64,000 bases of DNA from UBA3910 sp002391465 (GCA_030054835.1 JASGVS010000024.1:1-64000), one strand, 5' to 3'; positions 1 through 9,116 are shown, counted from the first letter of the stretch. Notes: generated by a model from the letters alone, not told the origin. A program made the numbers and translations.

Positions 1-2
1 AT

Positions 3-1766
3 GATTATTGCGACATGCTGGGGGTGATGCACCAGTGCGACCTGCCCTTGTTCGGTACACTGCGGCGCAATCAGTTTTACGAGGCAATCAGGCAGGTTGG
101 TGAAATGGAACGGCTGATCCGCAGCCACCCTTCGTCAATCATGGTAACCTTTATTAATGAGCCGGTCGCCATTCGCAAGCACCCCAACCCGAAGCACAAA
201 TACAACCGCCGTTACCTGGAAAAAGCCCATCGGCACCTGTTCCGGCAGGAATTGGAGTATTTTTTCCAGGCAGCCAGAAAGGCAATCGCTCTGGAGAATC
301 CCGACCGAGTAGTGAAGAACGTGGAAGGGGATTATGATCCGCCCACCCTGGAAGGGCTGCCGGATTTTCATTGTTACTGCATGTGGTATACGAACCACGC
401 CGTGCCTTTCGGGAAGCTTCACAAAGGGTATCTGCCCGCTGTGAAGCGGGGGTGGAAGGTTACCTGCGGTGAGTACGGTACTGAAGGACTAGATAATTAC
501 GCAGTGATGATCAACCACTATCCCCGCCAGTGGCTGCCTGAGAGTACGGAAACACATTGGCACCCCGACCGGATTGTGCGGGCTCAGACCTACCTGATGC
601 ACGGCGATTGGTATCCAGAGCAAAGCAGGATTCAGGGTTGGATTGCCGCCAGCCAAGAGCACCAGGCACTGGCCGCGAAACTCATGACCGATGCCTTCCG
701 CAGGCGCAGTGATCTCTTGATTACCACCGCAATCCACCTGCTCATAGATGCCTGGCCGTCAGGCTGGATGAAGGCTTTGGTGGGTGTGGACCGGATTCCA
801 AAACCGGCTTATTTCGCCTATCAGGAAAGCTTAGAGCCAATCCGCGTCAATCTTCGGACTGATAGGCTGCGGGTGTACGGCGGAGAAACATTAGAGGTGG
901 AGAGCTGGATTCTTAACGACACCACGGAGGCGGTTCGGGGAAGGATTGTTGTAACTGTACGGGATGGCGCGGTTGATTACGCATCATTTGCCCAAACATG
1001 CATCATTGGGCCGGCCATGCCCGCCTATGCCGGCTCGGTCAGGTTTGAAGTCCCCAACCTGCCTGATCGGAGCCTTCTGTATTTGGATGCGGTTTTGCTT
1101 GACGGCGAAGGCAGGAAAACCAATCAGGAAAGGTTGACGCTTACCGTGTTTGACCGGGAGGCCAGCCGGGCGGGGGCTGCACACAAAAAGATTGCTTATA
1201 TCGGTACGAGTGCTGAGGAGCTGCTGCGCCTGCTCGGCCTGCAGGCTGAAGCTTATGCAGCTGCGCCTGGCTTCCATCCTGAAGTGATTGTCGCATCTTC
1301 AGTTCCGGAACTGAACCGGCACCGGGAGCGTATATTTGATCAGATCAGCCAAGGGACCCACCTGCTTGTGGTAAGAGACAATGACCAACCCCTGGGAATA
1401 GAACTTATGGCACAGCAGTATTCATCCAAATCGATCAACCCAGTGTATTTTGCTGCGGTCAACAGCGGAGCCCAGGGGATGCGGCAGTTCGCAGCTGACG
1501 ATTTTGTCTATTTGTACAATGCTGACAAGGACCTAATTGACTTTACAGCTGACTGTTACATCATAGGGGAAGGCCTTGAACCGCTGCTCTACACCTACCG
1601 GAAAAAACACGATCCTGATGGGAAGGGCAAATTCAAGCTGCCTGTTGTAGCGACGGGGAGCAGCGGCGCAGGCAGGCTTACACTATGCAGTTTGCCCCTT
1701 GCAGGCAAAATAGGGTTCAACCCCACTCTTGACCGGTTTCTGCTGGCACTGGTTCAGGGAATCTGA
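3..1766 (+). CDS. Glycoside hydrolase, GH2-type catalytic region (5' end outside window)
   Basis: Retaining beta-glycosidase of GH2 type (beta-galactosidase/glucuronidase/mannosidase group). The frame is open to the left edge, with codons D-Y-C-D before the first ATG at 15, so the N-terminal domains are missing. Counting from that ATG, FINEP at residues 46-50 carries the likely acid/base Glu and GEYG at 152-155 the likely nucleophile Glu. After about residue 280 a beta-rich C-terminal region follows. No signal peptide can be judged. It is followed by a LacI-type regulator, an FGGY kinase and a fucosidase, which fits intracellular breakdown of imported oligosaccharides. The exact sugar cannot be read from the sequence. 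Confidence 0.8.
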   Translation, partial: DYCDMLGVMHQCDLPLFGTLRRNQFYEAIRQVGEMERLIRSHPSSIMVTFINEPVAIRKHPNPKHKYNRRYLEKAHRHLFRQELEYFFQAARKAIALENPDRVVKNVEGDYDPPTLEGLPDFHCYCMWYTNHAVPFGKLHKGYLPAVKRGWKVTCGEYGTEGLDNYAVMINHYPRQWLPESTETHWHPDRIVRAQTYLMHGDWYPEQSRIQGWIAASQEHQALAAKLMTDAFRRRSDLLITTAIHLLIDAWPSGWMKALVGVDRIPKPAYFAYQESLEPIRVNLRTDRLRVYGGETLEVESWILNDTTEAVRGRIVVTVRDGAVDYASFAQTCIIGPAMPAYAGSVRFEVPNLPDRSLLYLDAVLLDGEGRKTNQERLTLTVFDREASRAGAAHKKIAYIGTSAEELLRLLGLQAEAYAAAPGFHPEVIVASSVPELNRHRERIFDQISQGTHLLVVRDNDQPLGIELMAQQYSSKSINPVYFAAVNSGAQGMRQFAADDFVYLYNADKDLIDFTADCYIIGEGLEPLLYTYRKKHDPDGKGKFKLPVVATGSSGAGRLTLCSLPLAGKIGFNPTLDRFLLALVQGI

Positions 1767-1829
1767 CAGCAGGCAAGGGTGTCTATTTGCCCAGCTAAAA
1801 GAGGGGTTGTTCCTGTGCGGCTGATTTTG

Positions 1830-1863
1830 TTTACTAAATATGTTGACGAAAATTTAGTAAATT
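1830..1863 (+). promoter_or_regulatory. Promoter with twin palindromic operator upstream of the LacI-type gene
   Basis: Two near-identical palindromes flank and overlap the promoter: TTTACTAAA (1830-1838) and AATTTAGTAAATT (1851-1863). Their centres are 23 bp apart, about two helical turns. A -35-like TTGACG at 1843-1848 lies between them, with a -10-like TAGACT at 1866-1871 after a 17-bp spacer. The layout suggests repression by the adjacent LacI-family protein, probably autoregulation. That last step is inference. Confidence 0.6.
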
Positions 1864-1906
1864 GATAGACTATATACAGAACCGTGGTGAAACAGAGGTT
1901 GATTGT

Positions 1907-2977
1907 ATGAAGAAAAAAGTAAGTGTCCAAGAAATAGCAAGATTGGCAAATGTATCACCAGCCACAGTATCAAATGCGCTCAACAACAAGCCTGGTGTCA
2001 GTGAGCGCACCCGCAGCAGAATCAAGAGTATTGCCCAGGAACTGGGGTATAAAAAGAGCCGCGAGCGGAACAAGCATGCGGCTGTCAGGATTATTATCTA
2101 TAAACGCAGCGGGCTGGTGGTGGCTGACACGCCGTTCTTTGCCTACCTAATCGAAGGGCTGCACCAACAGTGCCGGGCCGCGAAGCTGGAAATGCTGATG
2201 ACCCATATCACCAGGGATGAGGGGGACTATCTCTCACAGATTGCCGAGATTGAGCAGGATGGGGTCCTGGGTTATGTCATCCTGGCCACAGAAATGCTGG
2301 ACAAAGATTTTGCCCTCTTTAAGGACCTCAGGCAGCCAGTGGTTTTCCTCGATTCGTGCTTCCCGTACGAAAACCAGGATTTTGTCTTGATCAACAATAT
2401 TCAAGGGGCCTACATAGCAACCAAGCATTTGATCGATGAAGGGCACGAGCAGATCGGCTACCTGCAGAGTTCGGTCTATATCAACAACTTCGGCGAACGG
2501 GAACAGGGTTTTGTCCAGGCATTGATGAACCACAACCTGGCTGTGGACCGTTCCCTATGGTATCAGCTGGAACCGACTCTGGACGGTGCTTACCGGGATA
2601 TGCAGGCAGTCTTGGCCAGAGGCAATTATAAACTGCCCACGTCATTTTTTGCCGACAATGATATTATTGCTTTTGGAGCCATGAGCGCCCTGAAGGAATT
2701 TGGGATTCGTATTCCTCAAGATGTATCCATAGTTGGGTTTGATGATATGCCCTATTGTGAGATTTCTGATCCGAAATTGACCACAATCCATGTAAACAAG
2801 CAGCAGCTGGGGGCAGCCGCGGTGAAGCGTTTGGTGGAGAAGATCAATGACTGCAAGACCACTCAGAAAGTTGCGGTCAATGTTGATTTGGTAAAGCGGC
2901 ACAGTGTCATGAACAGGCAGTCATTTTCGATGCAGGGTGCAGGAAACAAGATGCAGGAAGCAAAAAGCATAAGGTAA
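1907..2977 (+). CDS. LacI-family transcriptional repressor
   Basis: Sugar-responsive repressor of about 356 aa, normal family length. The N-terminal helix-turn-helix (VQEIARLANVSPATVSNAL) is typical of LacI/GalR, including the hinge helix. The rest is a periplasmic-binding-protein-like ligand domain ending in the usual GFDDMPYCEISDPKLTTI region. I place the start at ATG 1907, which has AGAGG 8 nt upstream; an upstream in-frame ATG at 1862 lacks a ribosome site and lies inside the operator. It is transcribed with the FGGY kinase and GH95 genes and probably controls them. The effector is unknown but is likely a product of the local glycosidases. Confidence 0.9.
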   Translation: MKKKVSVQEIARLANVSPATVSNALNNKPGVSERTRSRIKSIAQELGYKKSRERNKHAAVRIIIYKRSGLVVADTPFFAYLIEGLHQQCRAAKLEMLMTHITRDEGDYLSQIAEIEQDGVLGYVILATEMLDKDFALFKDLRQPVVFLDSCFPYENQDFVLINNIQGAYIATKHLIDEGHEQIGYLQSSVYINNFGEREQGFVQALMNHNLAVDRSLWYQLEPTLDGAYRDMQAVLARGNYKLPTSFFADNDIIAFGAMSALKEFGIRIPQDVSIVGFDDMPYCEISDPKLTTIHVNKQQLGAAAVKRLVEKINDCKTTQKVAVNVDLVKRHSVMNRQSFSMQGAGNKMQEAKSIR

Positions 2978-3004
2978 GAAGCAAGAACTAGGAGTGGAGT
3001 GCCC

Positions 3005-4495
3005 GTGGAGCAATACATCCTCACCATCGATCAGAGTACTTCAGGGACGAAAGGCTTGTTGGTCAATCTTCAGGGGCGGATTACAGCCAAATACTGGCAG
3101 GCCCATCAGCAGATTTACCCTCAACCGGGATGGGTGGAACACGATCCGGAAGAGATTTATGGCAGTGTACTGGCAGTTGTCGAAAAACTGATTCAGGAAA
3201 GCGGCATCAACCCCGACTCAATTGCGGGGGTAAGCATCAGCAATCAACGGGAAACGGCAGTGGTATGGAACAAGGTTACCGGGGCTCCGGTTTATAATGC
3301 AGTTGTCTGGCAGTGTATGCGGGGAGACCAAATATGTGCGGAAATCAAGGCTGCAGGTTTTGCAGAGGAAGTGCGCAGACGCACCGGTTTGGTTATCGAC
3401 CCGTATTTTTCTGCAAGCAAGATCCAATGGATCCTGGAACATGTGGAAGATGCAGGGGAAAACCGGGATCAGCTGCTGTTCGGCACCATTGACAGCTGGC
3501 TGATCTGGAAAATGACCAACGGCGAAGTTCACGCCACAGATTATTCCAACGCCTCCCGGACCATGCTTTATAATATCCAGGAATTGATGTGGGATCCGTT
3601 TCTCTTTGATTTGTTCAGAATCCCCATGGCCATGGCGCCGGAAGTCCGCTCATCCAATGCCGTGTTTGGCGTTACCGATCTTGGAGGGCTTTTGCCCGGC
3701 CCGGTTCCGGTCTGCGGTGTGATTGGTGATTCGCAGGCTGCGCTCTTTGGGCAGGGGTGTACCACAAGCGGTTCAGCCAAAGTGACATATGGCACCGGAT
3801 CTTCTATCGTATTGAATATCGGGAGGAAGTATCAGCTGGCGCCGGCAGGGATTGTCACATCGTTGGCCTGGGGGATTGACGGTACAGTCGATTACATATT
3901 TGAGGGGAATGCCCACTGTACCGGCAAGACAATTGATTGGATTGTCAATACGCTGGGGCTGATTCCTGATGCTGCAAGTTCCGATGCTGCCGCCCGATCA
4001 GTTGCGGATAACGGAGGAGTATACATGGTCCCGGCTTTTGTTGGTTTAGGCGCGCCTTACTGGAACAGTGATGTCCAGGCAGCGATTTTTGGCTTGACGT
4101 TCAATGCCACCAAGGCCCATATTGTCCGGGCCGGGCTGGAGAGCATTGCCTATCAGATTTATGATGTCTTAAGCTGCATGCAGGGCTCAGATGGCCTCCA
4201 GTATGTCAAGGCTGACGGCGGAGCCAGCCAGAACAGTTTTCTGATGCAGTTCCAAGCAGATATCCTGCAGCTGCCGGTGGCGACACTGCCTTATGGAGAG
4301 CTGTCCGCATTGGGAGCAAGCTATATGGGCGGCCTGGGGCTTGGTTTTTGGCAGTCGCTGGATGAGATAGCCGCACTGCAGGCTGATCCCAAGCTCTATC
4401 AGCCCAGGATGCCGCTGGATGAGCGCTGCCGGATGCTTGCGGGGTGGAAAGCAGCCGTAGACAAATTGATTAGTGGGGGGAACCAAGGTGAATAA
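3005..4495 (+). CDS. FGGY-family carbohydrate/polyol kinase, glycerol-kinase-like
   Basis: ATP-dependent sugar or polyol kinase, about 496 aa. It shares glycerol-kinase landmarks: DQST near the N-terminus, PGWVEHDPEE, NQRETA, IDPYFSASK, and the second-domain GTGSS phosphate loop. In GlpK the substrate loop reads GDQQAA; here it reads GDSQAA, so a glycerol-contacting Gln is Ser. Together with the glycosidase context this suggests a substrate other than glycerol. Two GTG starts are possible (2999 and 3005); AGGAG at 2990-2994 is 4 nt from the first and 10 nt from the second. It overlaps the next gene by 8 nt. Confidence 0.8.
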   Translation: MEQYILTIDQSTSGTKGLLVNLQGRITAKYWQAHQQIYPQPGWVEHDPEEIYGSVLAVVEKLIQESGINPDSIAGVSISNQRETAVVWNKVTGAPVYNAVVWQCMRGDQICAEIKAAGFAEEVRRRTGLVIDPYFSASKIQWILEHVEDAGENRDQLLFGTIDSWLIWKMTNGEVHATDYSNASRTMLYNIQELMWDPFLFDLFRIPMAMAPEVRSSNAVFGVTDLGGLLPGPVPVCGVIGDSQAALFGQGCTTSGSAKVTYGTGSSIVLNIGRKYQLAPAGIVTSLAWGIDGTVDYIFEGNAHCTGKTIDWIVNTLGLIPDAASSDAAARSVADNGGVYMVPAFVGLGAPYWNSDVQAAIFGLTFNATKAHIVRAGLESIAYQIYDVLSCMQGSDGLQYVKADGGASQNSFLMQFQADILQLPVATLPYGELSALGASYMGGLGLGFWQSLDEIAALQADPKLYQPRMPLDERCRMLAGWKAAVDKLISGGNQGE

Positions 4496-6812
4496 TGAAG
4501 CAGCAAGCAGAAGCCATAATCTGGTTTTGTGGTATCAAAAGCCGGCACGAGAGTGGGTGGAAGCGCTGCCGATCGGCAATGGCCGCTTAGGGGCCATGAT
4601 CTTCGGTGATCCCAAGGCGGAACACCTGCAGGTAAATGAAGAAACCATCTGGACCGGGAAGCCCCATGATTATGCCCATAAAGGGGCCTATAAATATTTG
4701 GAGGCAATTCGCACGCTTATTGCGTCCGGCAGGCAAAGGAAAGCAGAAGAGCTGGCTATGGAGCACTTTATGAGCGTCCCCCTTCGTCAGGAAGAGTATC
4801 AGCCGTTTTGCGACCTGTACCTTTCCTTTCCGGACATTGATCCGGAACAGGTTGGATCATACCACCGGGAATTGGATCTGGATCAGGCCCTTGCGAAGGT
4901 TGCGTTTGAGCATAAAGGCACAACCTACTGCCGGGAGTATCTGGCAAGCTATCCCCATCAGGTGATCGTTGCCCGTTTAAGCGCCGACAAAGACAGCATG
5001 ATCAGTTTTACGGTAGCTCTGGGCAGCGCCCATCAGGATGTAGAGGTTGCAGCCGGCCCGGAAGGGTTGGCCTTACGAGGGCGTGTTCAGCCCGATGGGA
5101 TTCGTTTTGAGGCGCGGCTTGTGATTCAGGCTGATGGCGGGACTGTGACGATTGACTCCGGTTCAGAAACAGCCGGCATTAAAGTCTCCGATGCCAACTC
5201 GGCCACCATCATGCTGGTGGGTGCCTCAAGCTTTGTCAGTTACAAAGACATCAGCGGTAATCCTTCCGAACGCTGTGCCCGATATCTGCAAAGGCTGCAG
5301 GGTGCCGGTTATGATCAGATCAGGAAAGAGCATATTAATGATTATCAGCAGTTGTTCCGGACCGTGTCTTTTGATCTGGGGGCTAAGCCATTGGAGCAGC
5401 CAACTGGTTGGCGGATTGCCCATTTTGAACCCGATCTGGATCTGCAGCTTGTGTCCCTATACTTCCAATTCGGCCGGTATCTGATGATCTCCGGATCACG
5501 CCCCGGCAGCCTGCCGTTGAACCTGCAGGGGATTTGGAATGATCAGCTCAGGCCGCCGTGGGGCAGTAAATATACGACCAATATCAACCTGGAGATGAAT
5601 TATTGGCCGGCTGAGGCCGCCAACCTGGCTTCGTGCCACCAGCCTCTTTTTGAGATGCTGAAAATGCTGCGGCAGACCGGGGCTGTGGTGGCCAAGGAGC
5701 ACTATAACTGCCGCGGTTGGGTGCTGCACCACAATACCGATATCTGGGGCGGCGCAGCGCCGATCAACGATTCAAACCACGGAATCTGGCCAACGGGAGG
5801 AGCATGGCTGTGCAGCCATATCTGGCAGCACTATCTGTACCACCGGGATCGGGGATTCCTTGCGGAGCATTACCCAATAATGAGGGACGCGGCTTTGTTT
5901 TTCATCGACTATCTGGTGGAAGACGAAAAAACCGGGTGGCTGATCAGCACACCGTCGAATTCACCGGAACAGGGTGGATTGGTTGCCGGGCCGGCGATGG
6001 ATCACCAGATTATCCGGGAGTTGATGCGCAATTGTACAGCAGCGAGCGAGATTTTGGACTGTGACCATGAGCTGCGGGAGCAATGGCAGAGTATTCTGGA
6101 GCGGATTGCTCCGGATCAGATCGGCAAATACGGGCAACTGCAGGAATGGATCGAGGATCTTGACGATCCCAACAACAAGCACCGCCATGTATCCCATCTC
6201 TATGCCCTGTTTCCCGGCAGCGAGATCAGCCCTGATATCGATCCCCGGTTTAGTGAGGCGGCAAAAAAGTCGCTGGAGTTTCGGGGTGATAAGGGCACTG
6301 GTTGGAGCATGGCGTGGAAAATCAACCTCTGGGCCCGCCTCCTGGACGGGGATCGGGCATATAAACTGCTGGCTGCTCTGATTAGGGAAGGGACATACCC
6401 GAATATGTTTGACGCCCATCCTCCTTTTCAGATAGATGGTAATTTCGGAGCCATTTCAGGGATTATGGAAATGCTGGTACAAAGCCAATTAGGAAGGATT
6501 TCGCTGCTGCCGGCACTGCCCAAGGCTTGGCCCGAAGGAAGGATCACCGGTATTTGCCTTCCAGGTGGGTTTACTATCGATATAAGCTGGGCGCAAGGCA
6601 GACTGTCTGAGGCAATAATCCACTCGAGGCTTGGCGGTGAGTGCAGGATCCAATGCAGAGAGCCGGTTGGGGTTTTTGACGGCGGTAAGCAGGTACAGGT
6701 GCGCAGCTTGGAAAACGGCATCTATGCCTTTGCTGCGGACAAAAACCAGGTTTATCGTGTGCAGCCGGTAAGAAAAGGAGCTGGCAATCATGAAGATCGG
6801 GGTAATCAGTGA
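4488..6812 (+). CDS. GH95 alpha-L-fucosidase
   Basis: Inverting glycosidase of family GH95, which removes alpha-1,2-linked L-fucose (some members act on L-galactose). The length (about 774 aa) and domain order fit: N-terminal beta-sandwich beginning WVEALPIGNGRLGAM, then an (alpha/alpha)6 barrel with INLEMNYWPAE, HHNTDIWGG and HVSHLYALFPG, and a C-terminal beta domain. There is no signal peptide, so it is cytoplasmic. GTG 4488 is preferred over GTG 4473 because a GGGGGG ribosome site lies 7 nt upstream. Translational coupling to the kinase (8-nt overlap) and a 23-nt overlap with the next gene indicate one operon. Confidence 0.9.
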   Translation: MNNEAASRSHNLVLWYQKPAREWVEALPIGNGRLGAMIFGDPKAEHLQVNEETIWTGKPHDYAHKGAYKYLEAIRTLIASGRQRKAEELAMEHFMSVPLRQEEYQPFCDLYLSFPDIDPEQVGSYHRELDLDQALAKVAFEHKGTTYCREYLASYPHQVIVARLSADKDSMISFTVALGSAHQDVEVAAGPEGLALRGRVQPDGIRFEARLVIQADGGTVTIDSGSETAGIKVSDANSATIMLVGASSFVSYKDISGNPSERCARYLQRLQGAGYDQIRKEHINDYQQLFRTVSFDLGAKPLEQPTGWRIAHFEPDLDLQLVSLYFQFGRYLMISGSRPGSLPLNLQGIWNDQLRPPWGSKYTTNINLEMNYWPAEAANLASCHQPLFEMLKMLRQTGAVVAKEHYNCRGWVLHHNTDIWGGAAPINDSNHGIWPTGGAWLCSHIWQHYLYHRDRGFLAEHYPIMRDAALFFIDYLVEDEKTGWLISTPSNSPEQGGLVAGPAMDHQIIRELMRNCTAASEILDCDHELREQWQSILERIAPDQIGKYGQLQEWIEDLDDPNNKHRHVSHLYALFPGSEISPDIDPRFSEAAKKSLEFRGDKGTGWSMAWKINLWARLLDGDRAYKLLAALIREGTYPNMFDAHPPFQIDGNFGAISGIMEMLVQSQLGRISLLPALPKAWPEGRITGICLPGGFTIDISWAQGRLSEAIIHSRLGGECRIQCREPVGVFDGGKQVQVRSLENGIYAFAADKNQVYRVQPVRKGAGNHEDRGNQ

Positions 6813-7344
6813 CACTCACGGGAGTTTGACCCTATGGCAAAAAGCTCTGCAGGGACCTTTGCGAGATGTGGATTTGCTGCTCCATGCGGGAGATGTGCTT
6901 TATCATGGGCCGCGCAACCCGCTGCCGGCGGGGTATGATCCGGAAATGCTGGCGGAGGCAATCAACGGCTGCCCGGTACCACTGCTGATAGTCAAGGGCA
7001 ACTGCGACAGTGAAGTGGACCAGATGCTGTTGGACATACCGCTGCAAGCACCATTCCTGATTACAGACCAACCGCTCGGGCGCATCCTGGTGACCCACGG
7101 ACACTACTACAGCCGTGATCAGGCCGTCGAATTGGGCAGGCGCTTCCAGATCGATATCTGGATCAGCGGGCACACTCACATTCCCGTGCTGGACAGGCAT
7201 GAGGGAATCGTCTTTCTTAACCCGGGCTCTTGTGCGCTTCCCAAAGGGGAACAGCCGGCTGCCGGGGTGGCGGTAATAACCGCAGATAAGATCAACCTGG
7301 TTGAACTGGGCACGGGTAATGTATATCAAAGCCTTTCCAGATAA
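6790..7344 (+). CDS. YfcE/MJ0936-type metallophosphodiesterase
   Basis: Calcineurin-like phosphoesterase of 184 aa, the standard size for the YfcE family. Metal-binding motifs are visible in order: SDTHG near residue 7, HAGDV, KGNCD, VTHGHYY and SGHTHIP. The family hydrolyses phosphodiesters with Mn(2+); the physiological substrate is usually unknown. AAGGAG lies upstream of ATG 6790 inside the end of the GH95 gene (23-nt overlap), so it is the last gene of the glycan operon. A role in this sugar pathway is possible but not shown. Confidence 0.9.
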   Translation: MKIGVISDTHGSLTLWQKALQGPLRDVDLLLHAGDVLYHGPRNPLPAGYDPEMLAEAINGCPVPLLIVKGNCDSEVDQMLLDIPLQAPFLITDQPLGRILVTHGHYYSRDQAVELGRRFQIDIWISGHTHIPVLDRHEGIVFLNPGSCALPKGEQPAAGVAVITADKINLVELGTGNVYQSLSR

Positions 7345-7349
7345 AAAAA

Positions 7350-7423
7350 TGGAGCCCCTGGTAGGAATCAAACCTACGCTTGTTGCTTACGAGGCAACTG
7401 TTCTGTCACTGAACTACAGGGGC
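7350..7423 (-). tRNA. tRNA-Thr (CGT anticodon)
   Basis: Complete cloverleaf on the minus strand with encoded CCA. Acceptor stem GCCCCTG/CAGGGGC, anticodon stem GTTGC/GCAAC around loop CTCGTAA. The T-loop is TTTGATT rather than the usual TTCGANN, a small oddity. Confidence 0.92.
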
Positions 7424-7507
7424 TGACCAAGATAGTGTTTTACTGAGCATATTTTACAACAGCATAATTTGCCCTGTCAAGCATGGGATTTTGTTGGGAA
7501 AAGGTGG

Positions 7508-7765
7508 TCAGGTTGTTTGACCACCTTCAAAAGTGAATTGGTGGCCGCACTGGTCACATTTGATTCTAACAGCGGACGACTCACGAATGGATACCGGTTC
7601 ACTGTGGCCACATTGGGGACAGCTGGCAGTCCTGGCTTGGGCCTGTTTGTTCCCGACGATAACCACTGTGAATTTCAGATTGCATTGGTGGCACTCCACC
7701 AAATAGCGTCTGTACAAATCAATGGTTTCACCATGGCCGCACCTGGGGCATTGTATTCTGGCCAA
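7508..7765 (-). CDS. Small zinc-ribbon protein
   Basis: Cytoplasmic protein of 85 aa with four CxxC knuckles: CPRC, CHQC, CPQC and CDQC. They form two consecutive zinc-ribbon-like halves, suggesting an internal duplication. Between them are short beta-rich segments. The start is TTG 7765, chosen because AGGAGG (7775-7780 on the complement) lies 9 nt upstream and no ATG is available. It follows a frameshifted small gene on the same strand. Function unknown; nucleic-acid or protein binding is only a guess. Confidence 0.8.
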   Translation of the reverse strand: MARIQCPRCGHGETIDLYRRYLVECHQCNLKFTVVIVGNKQAQARTASCPQCGHSEPVSIRESSAVRIKCDQCGHQFTFEGGQTT

Positions 7766-7795
7766 TTAGAATTTCCTCCTTTTTCCATCGCCAGC

Positions 7796-7891
7796 TCAGC
7801 AGCTCCCACAGATCAACAGCAGCAGGACAATGATCAACCAGAGGATCAAGAGTAAGACTATGGCCTGGGAGGGTGGGGACGGGGGAGTAAT
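7796..7891 (-). CDS. Possible hydrophobic miniprotein with non-standard start
   Basis: A frame of 31 codons reads a proline-rich start (TPPSPPSQ), one strongly hydrophobic helix (IVLLLILWLIIVLLLLI) and CGSC-stop. It looks like the one-helix small proteins common in spore-formers, such as the YjcZ type. There is no ATG, GTG or TTG; ATT at 7891 or an upstream ATC would be needed, with a weak AGAGG before it. It sits between two minus-strand small genes. Real coding is uncertain. Confidence 0.25.
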   Translation of the reverse strand: MTPPSPPSQAIVLLLILWLIIVLLLLICGSC

Positions 7892-7908
7892 TGGACCGAT
7901 CCTCTGTC

Positions 7909-8179
7909 TTAGGCTTCTACGGCTACAAATACGAGGTCAAACTCAATTGCCATGCCCTGAATCAAGTCTGTTGCGTTCGCGGCAGGCAGCGAGAGTTCAA
8001 ATTGCACATCTTCATCCTCAGCAGCGCCAATCCCCTGCCCGTTGCTGGTTGTTGGATCAAACCTGCCAGGCTGCCGCTGTACAACTAGTGAAAATTGGGG
8101 TAATGGGATCCAGAGTTAACGATATTTGAGCTATGCTGACGGTGTTATCTTCGTTTAATGCTTGAAATGTGAAAGGCAT
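7909..8179 (-). pseudogene. Frameshifted small gene, weakly TasA/camelysin-like C-terminus
   Basis: From ATG 8179, with AGGAGGT 9 nt upstream, the frame begins MPFTFQALNEDNTV and stops at TGA 8057-8059 after 40 codons. The neighbouring frame continues as clean coding (QRQPGRFDPTTSNGQG ... LPAANATDLIQGMAIEFD) to TAA at 7909. The span is 271 nt, so removing one base, most simply from the CCCC run near 8097-8100, restores an 89-codon protein. Its ending resembles the last strand of SipW-dependent surface proteins, but there is no signal peptide. Either a decaying gene or a one-base sequence error. Confidence 0.65.
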
Positions 8180-8378
8180 TAGTTTCTCACCTCCTGACTA
8201 ATGATTTCGCAATCGAGATATGTAGCTGGGATAATGATGTTCGTTTTTTGATGTAAGACAGGGTAAAGTTCCTGATTGCCCGCATGGGAATTAGAGGAAT
8301 ATCAATAAATTGGTCAAATGATATTAAGGTAGATGCATGTATTCCAAGCGACAGAAGACTCAGGTGAGGAGGGGCAGG

Positions 8379-9116
8379 ATGAGCAGGCTCGACTGGATTG
8401 GCGTAGGCATGTTTTTCATATATTTCATAACCGGGGCCGGTTCAATTGCCCTAATCAGCTGGCTGGTGAAGATCCCGAGGGAGATTATGCGCAAGGCATA
8501 CCACTTGATGGCCTGTGGCTCGGTTTTTGTCCTGCTGGCCTATTTTGAGCATTGGCACGGCGCTCTGGCTGCCATCGGCCTGTTTTCCCTGGTTGTTCTG
8601 GCCGTGGTTCCATTGGGCATGGTTCTGCCTGTACGGAGGATTTCGATCCAAAGAGGCGGGACTGTTGGTGAAATCCTGTACCAGGCAGGTTTGTTTGCAC
8701 TGGGGCTGGCGGTGCTGATCAGCTTGATTTGGGGCCTTGTGGGCGAGGAGTACAAGATCCATATTGCTGTAGGGATTACCGCACTTGGTCTTGGCGATGC
8801 GTCAGCCGCTTTGATCGGCAAATATTTCGGCAAGACGAAGCTTAGGCTTAAGCTCTTTGATCGCCGCAAAACCATCGAAGGCAGCCTCGCCATGACCGGG
8901 TTTGCTTTCATTGGGATTTTTGTGCTTCTGCTGTTGTTTACCGATATTCACATCGGCTTGACATTGGCAACCGCCCTTGTGTTGGCCTGCTTGAGTGCGT
9001 TCTTGGAAGCAGTTGCCGTTCACGGGCTCGATACGATCCTGATCCCGTTAATCATCGCCTTTTCGTCATTGGGGTTGTTTTTGCTCAACTTGCATGTTGT
9101 GCAGTTGTGGCTGTGA
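8379..9116 (+). CDS. Dolichol/phytol kinase-like membrane protein
   Basis: Polytopic membrane protein of about 245 aa with roughly seven hydrophobic segments. It belongs to the SEC59/DGK1/VTE5-type CTP-dependent lipid kinase group: the GLGDASAALIGKYFGKTK stretch followed by KTIEGSLAM is the family signature, part of the CTP-binding region. Expected role: phosphorylation of an isoprenoid alcohol or diacylglycerol at the membrane. The start is ATG 8379, which has AGGAGG 6 nt upstream; an upstream in-frame ATG at 8337 lacks one. It stands before the DUF4038 gene, and no partner pathway is evident. Confidence 0.75.
   Translation: MSRLDWIGVGMFFIYFITGAGSIALISWLVKIPREIMRKAYHLMACGSVFVLLAYFEHWHGALAAIGLFSLVVLAVVPLGMVLPVRRISIQRGGTVGEILYQAGLFALGLAVLISLIWGLVGEEYKIHIAVGITALGLGDASAALIGKYFGKTKLRLKLFDRRKTIEGSLAMTGFAFIGIFVLLLLFTDIHIGLTLATALVLACLSAFLEAVAVHGLDTILIPLIIAFSSLGLFLLNLHVVQLWL

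Noticed and set aside
7830..8129. Plus-strand open frame of 99 codons
   Set aside because: It is antisense to the frameshifted small gene, which has the better ribosome site and protein-like sequence.
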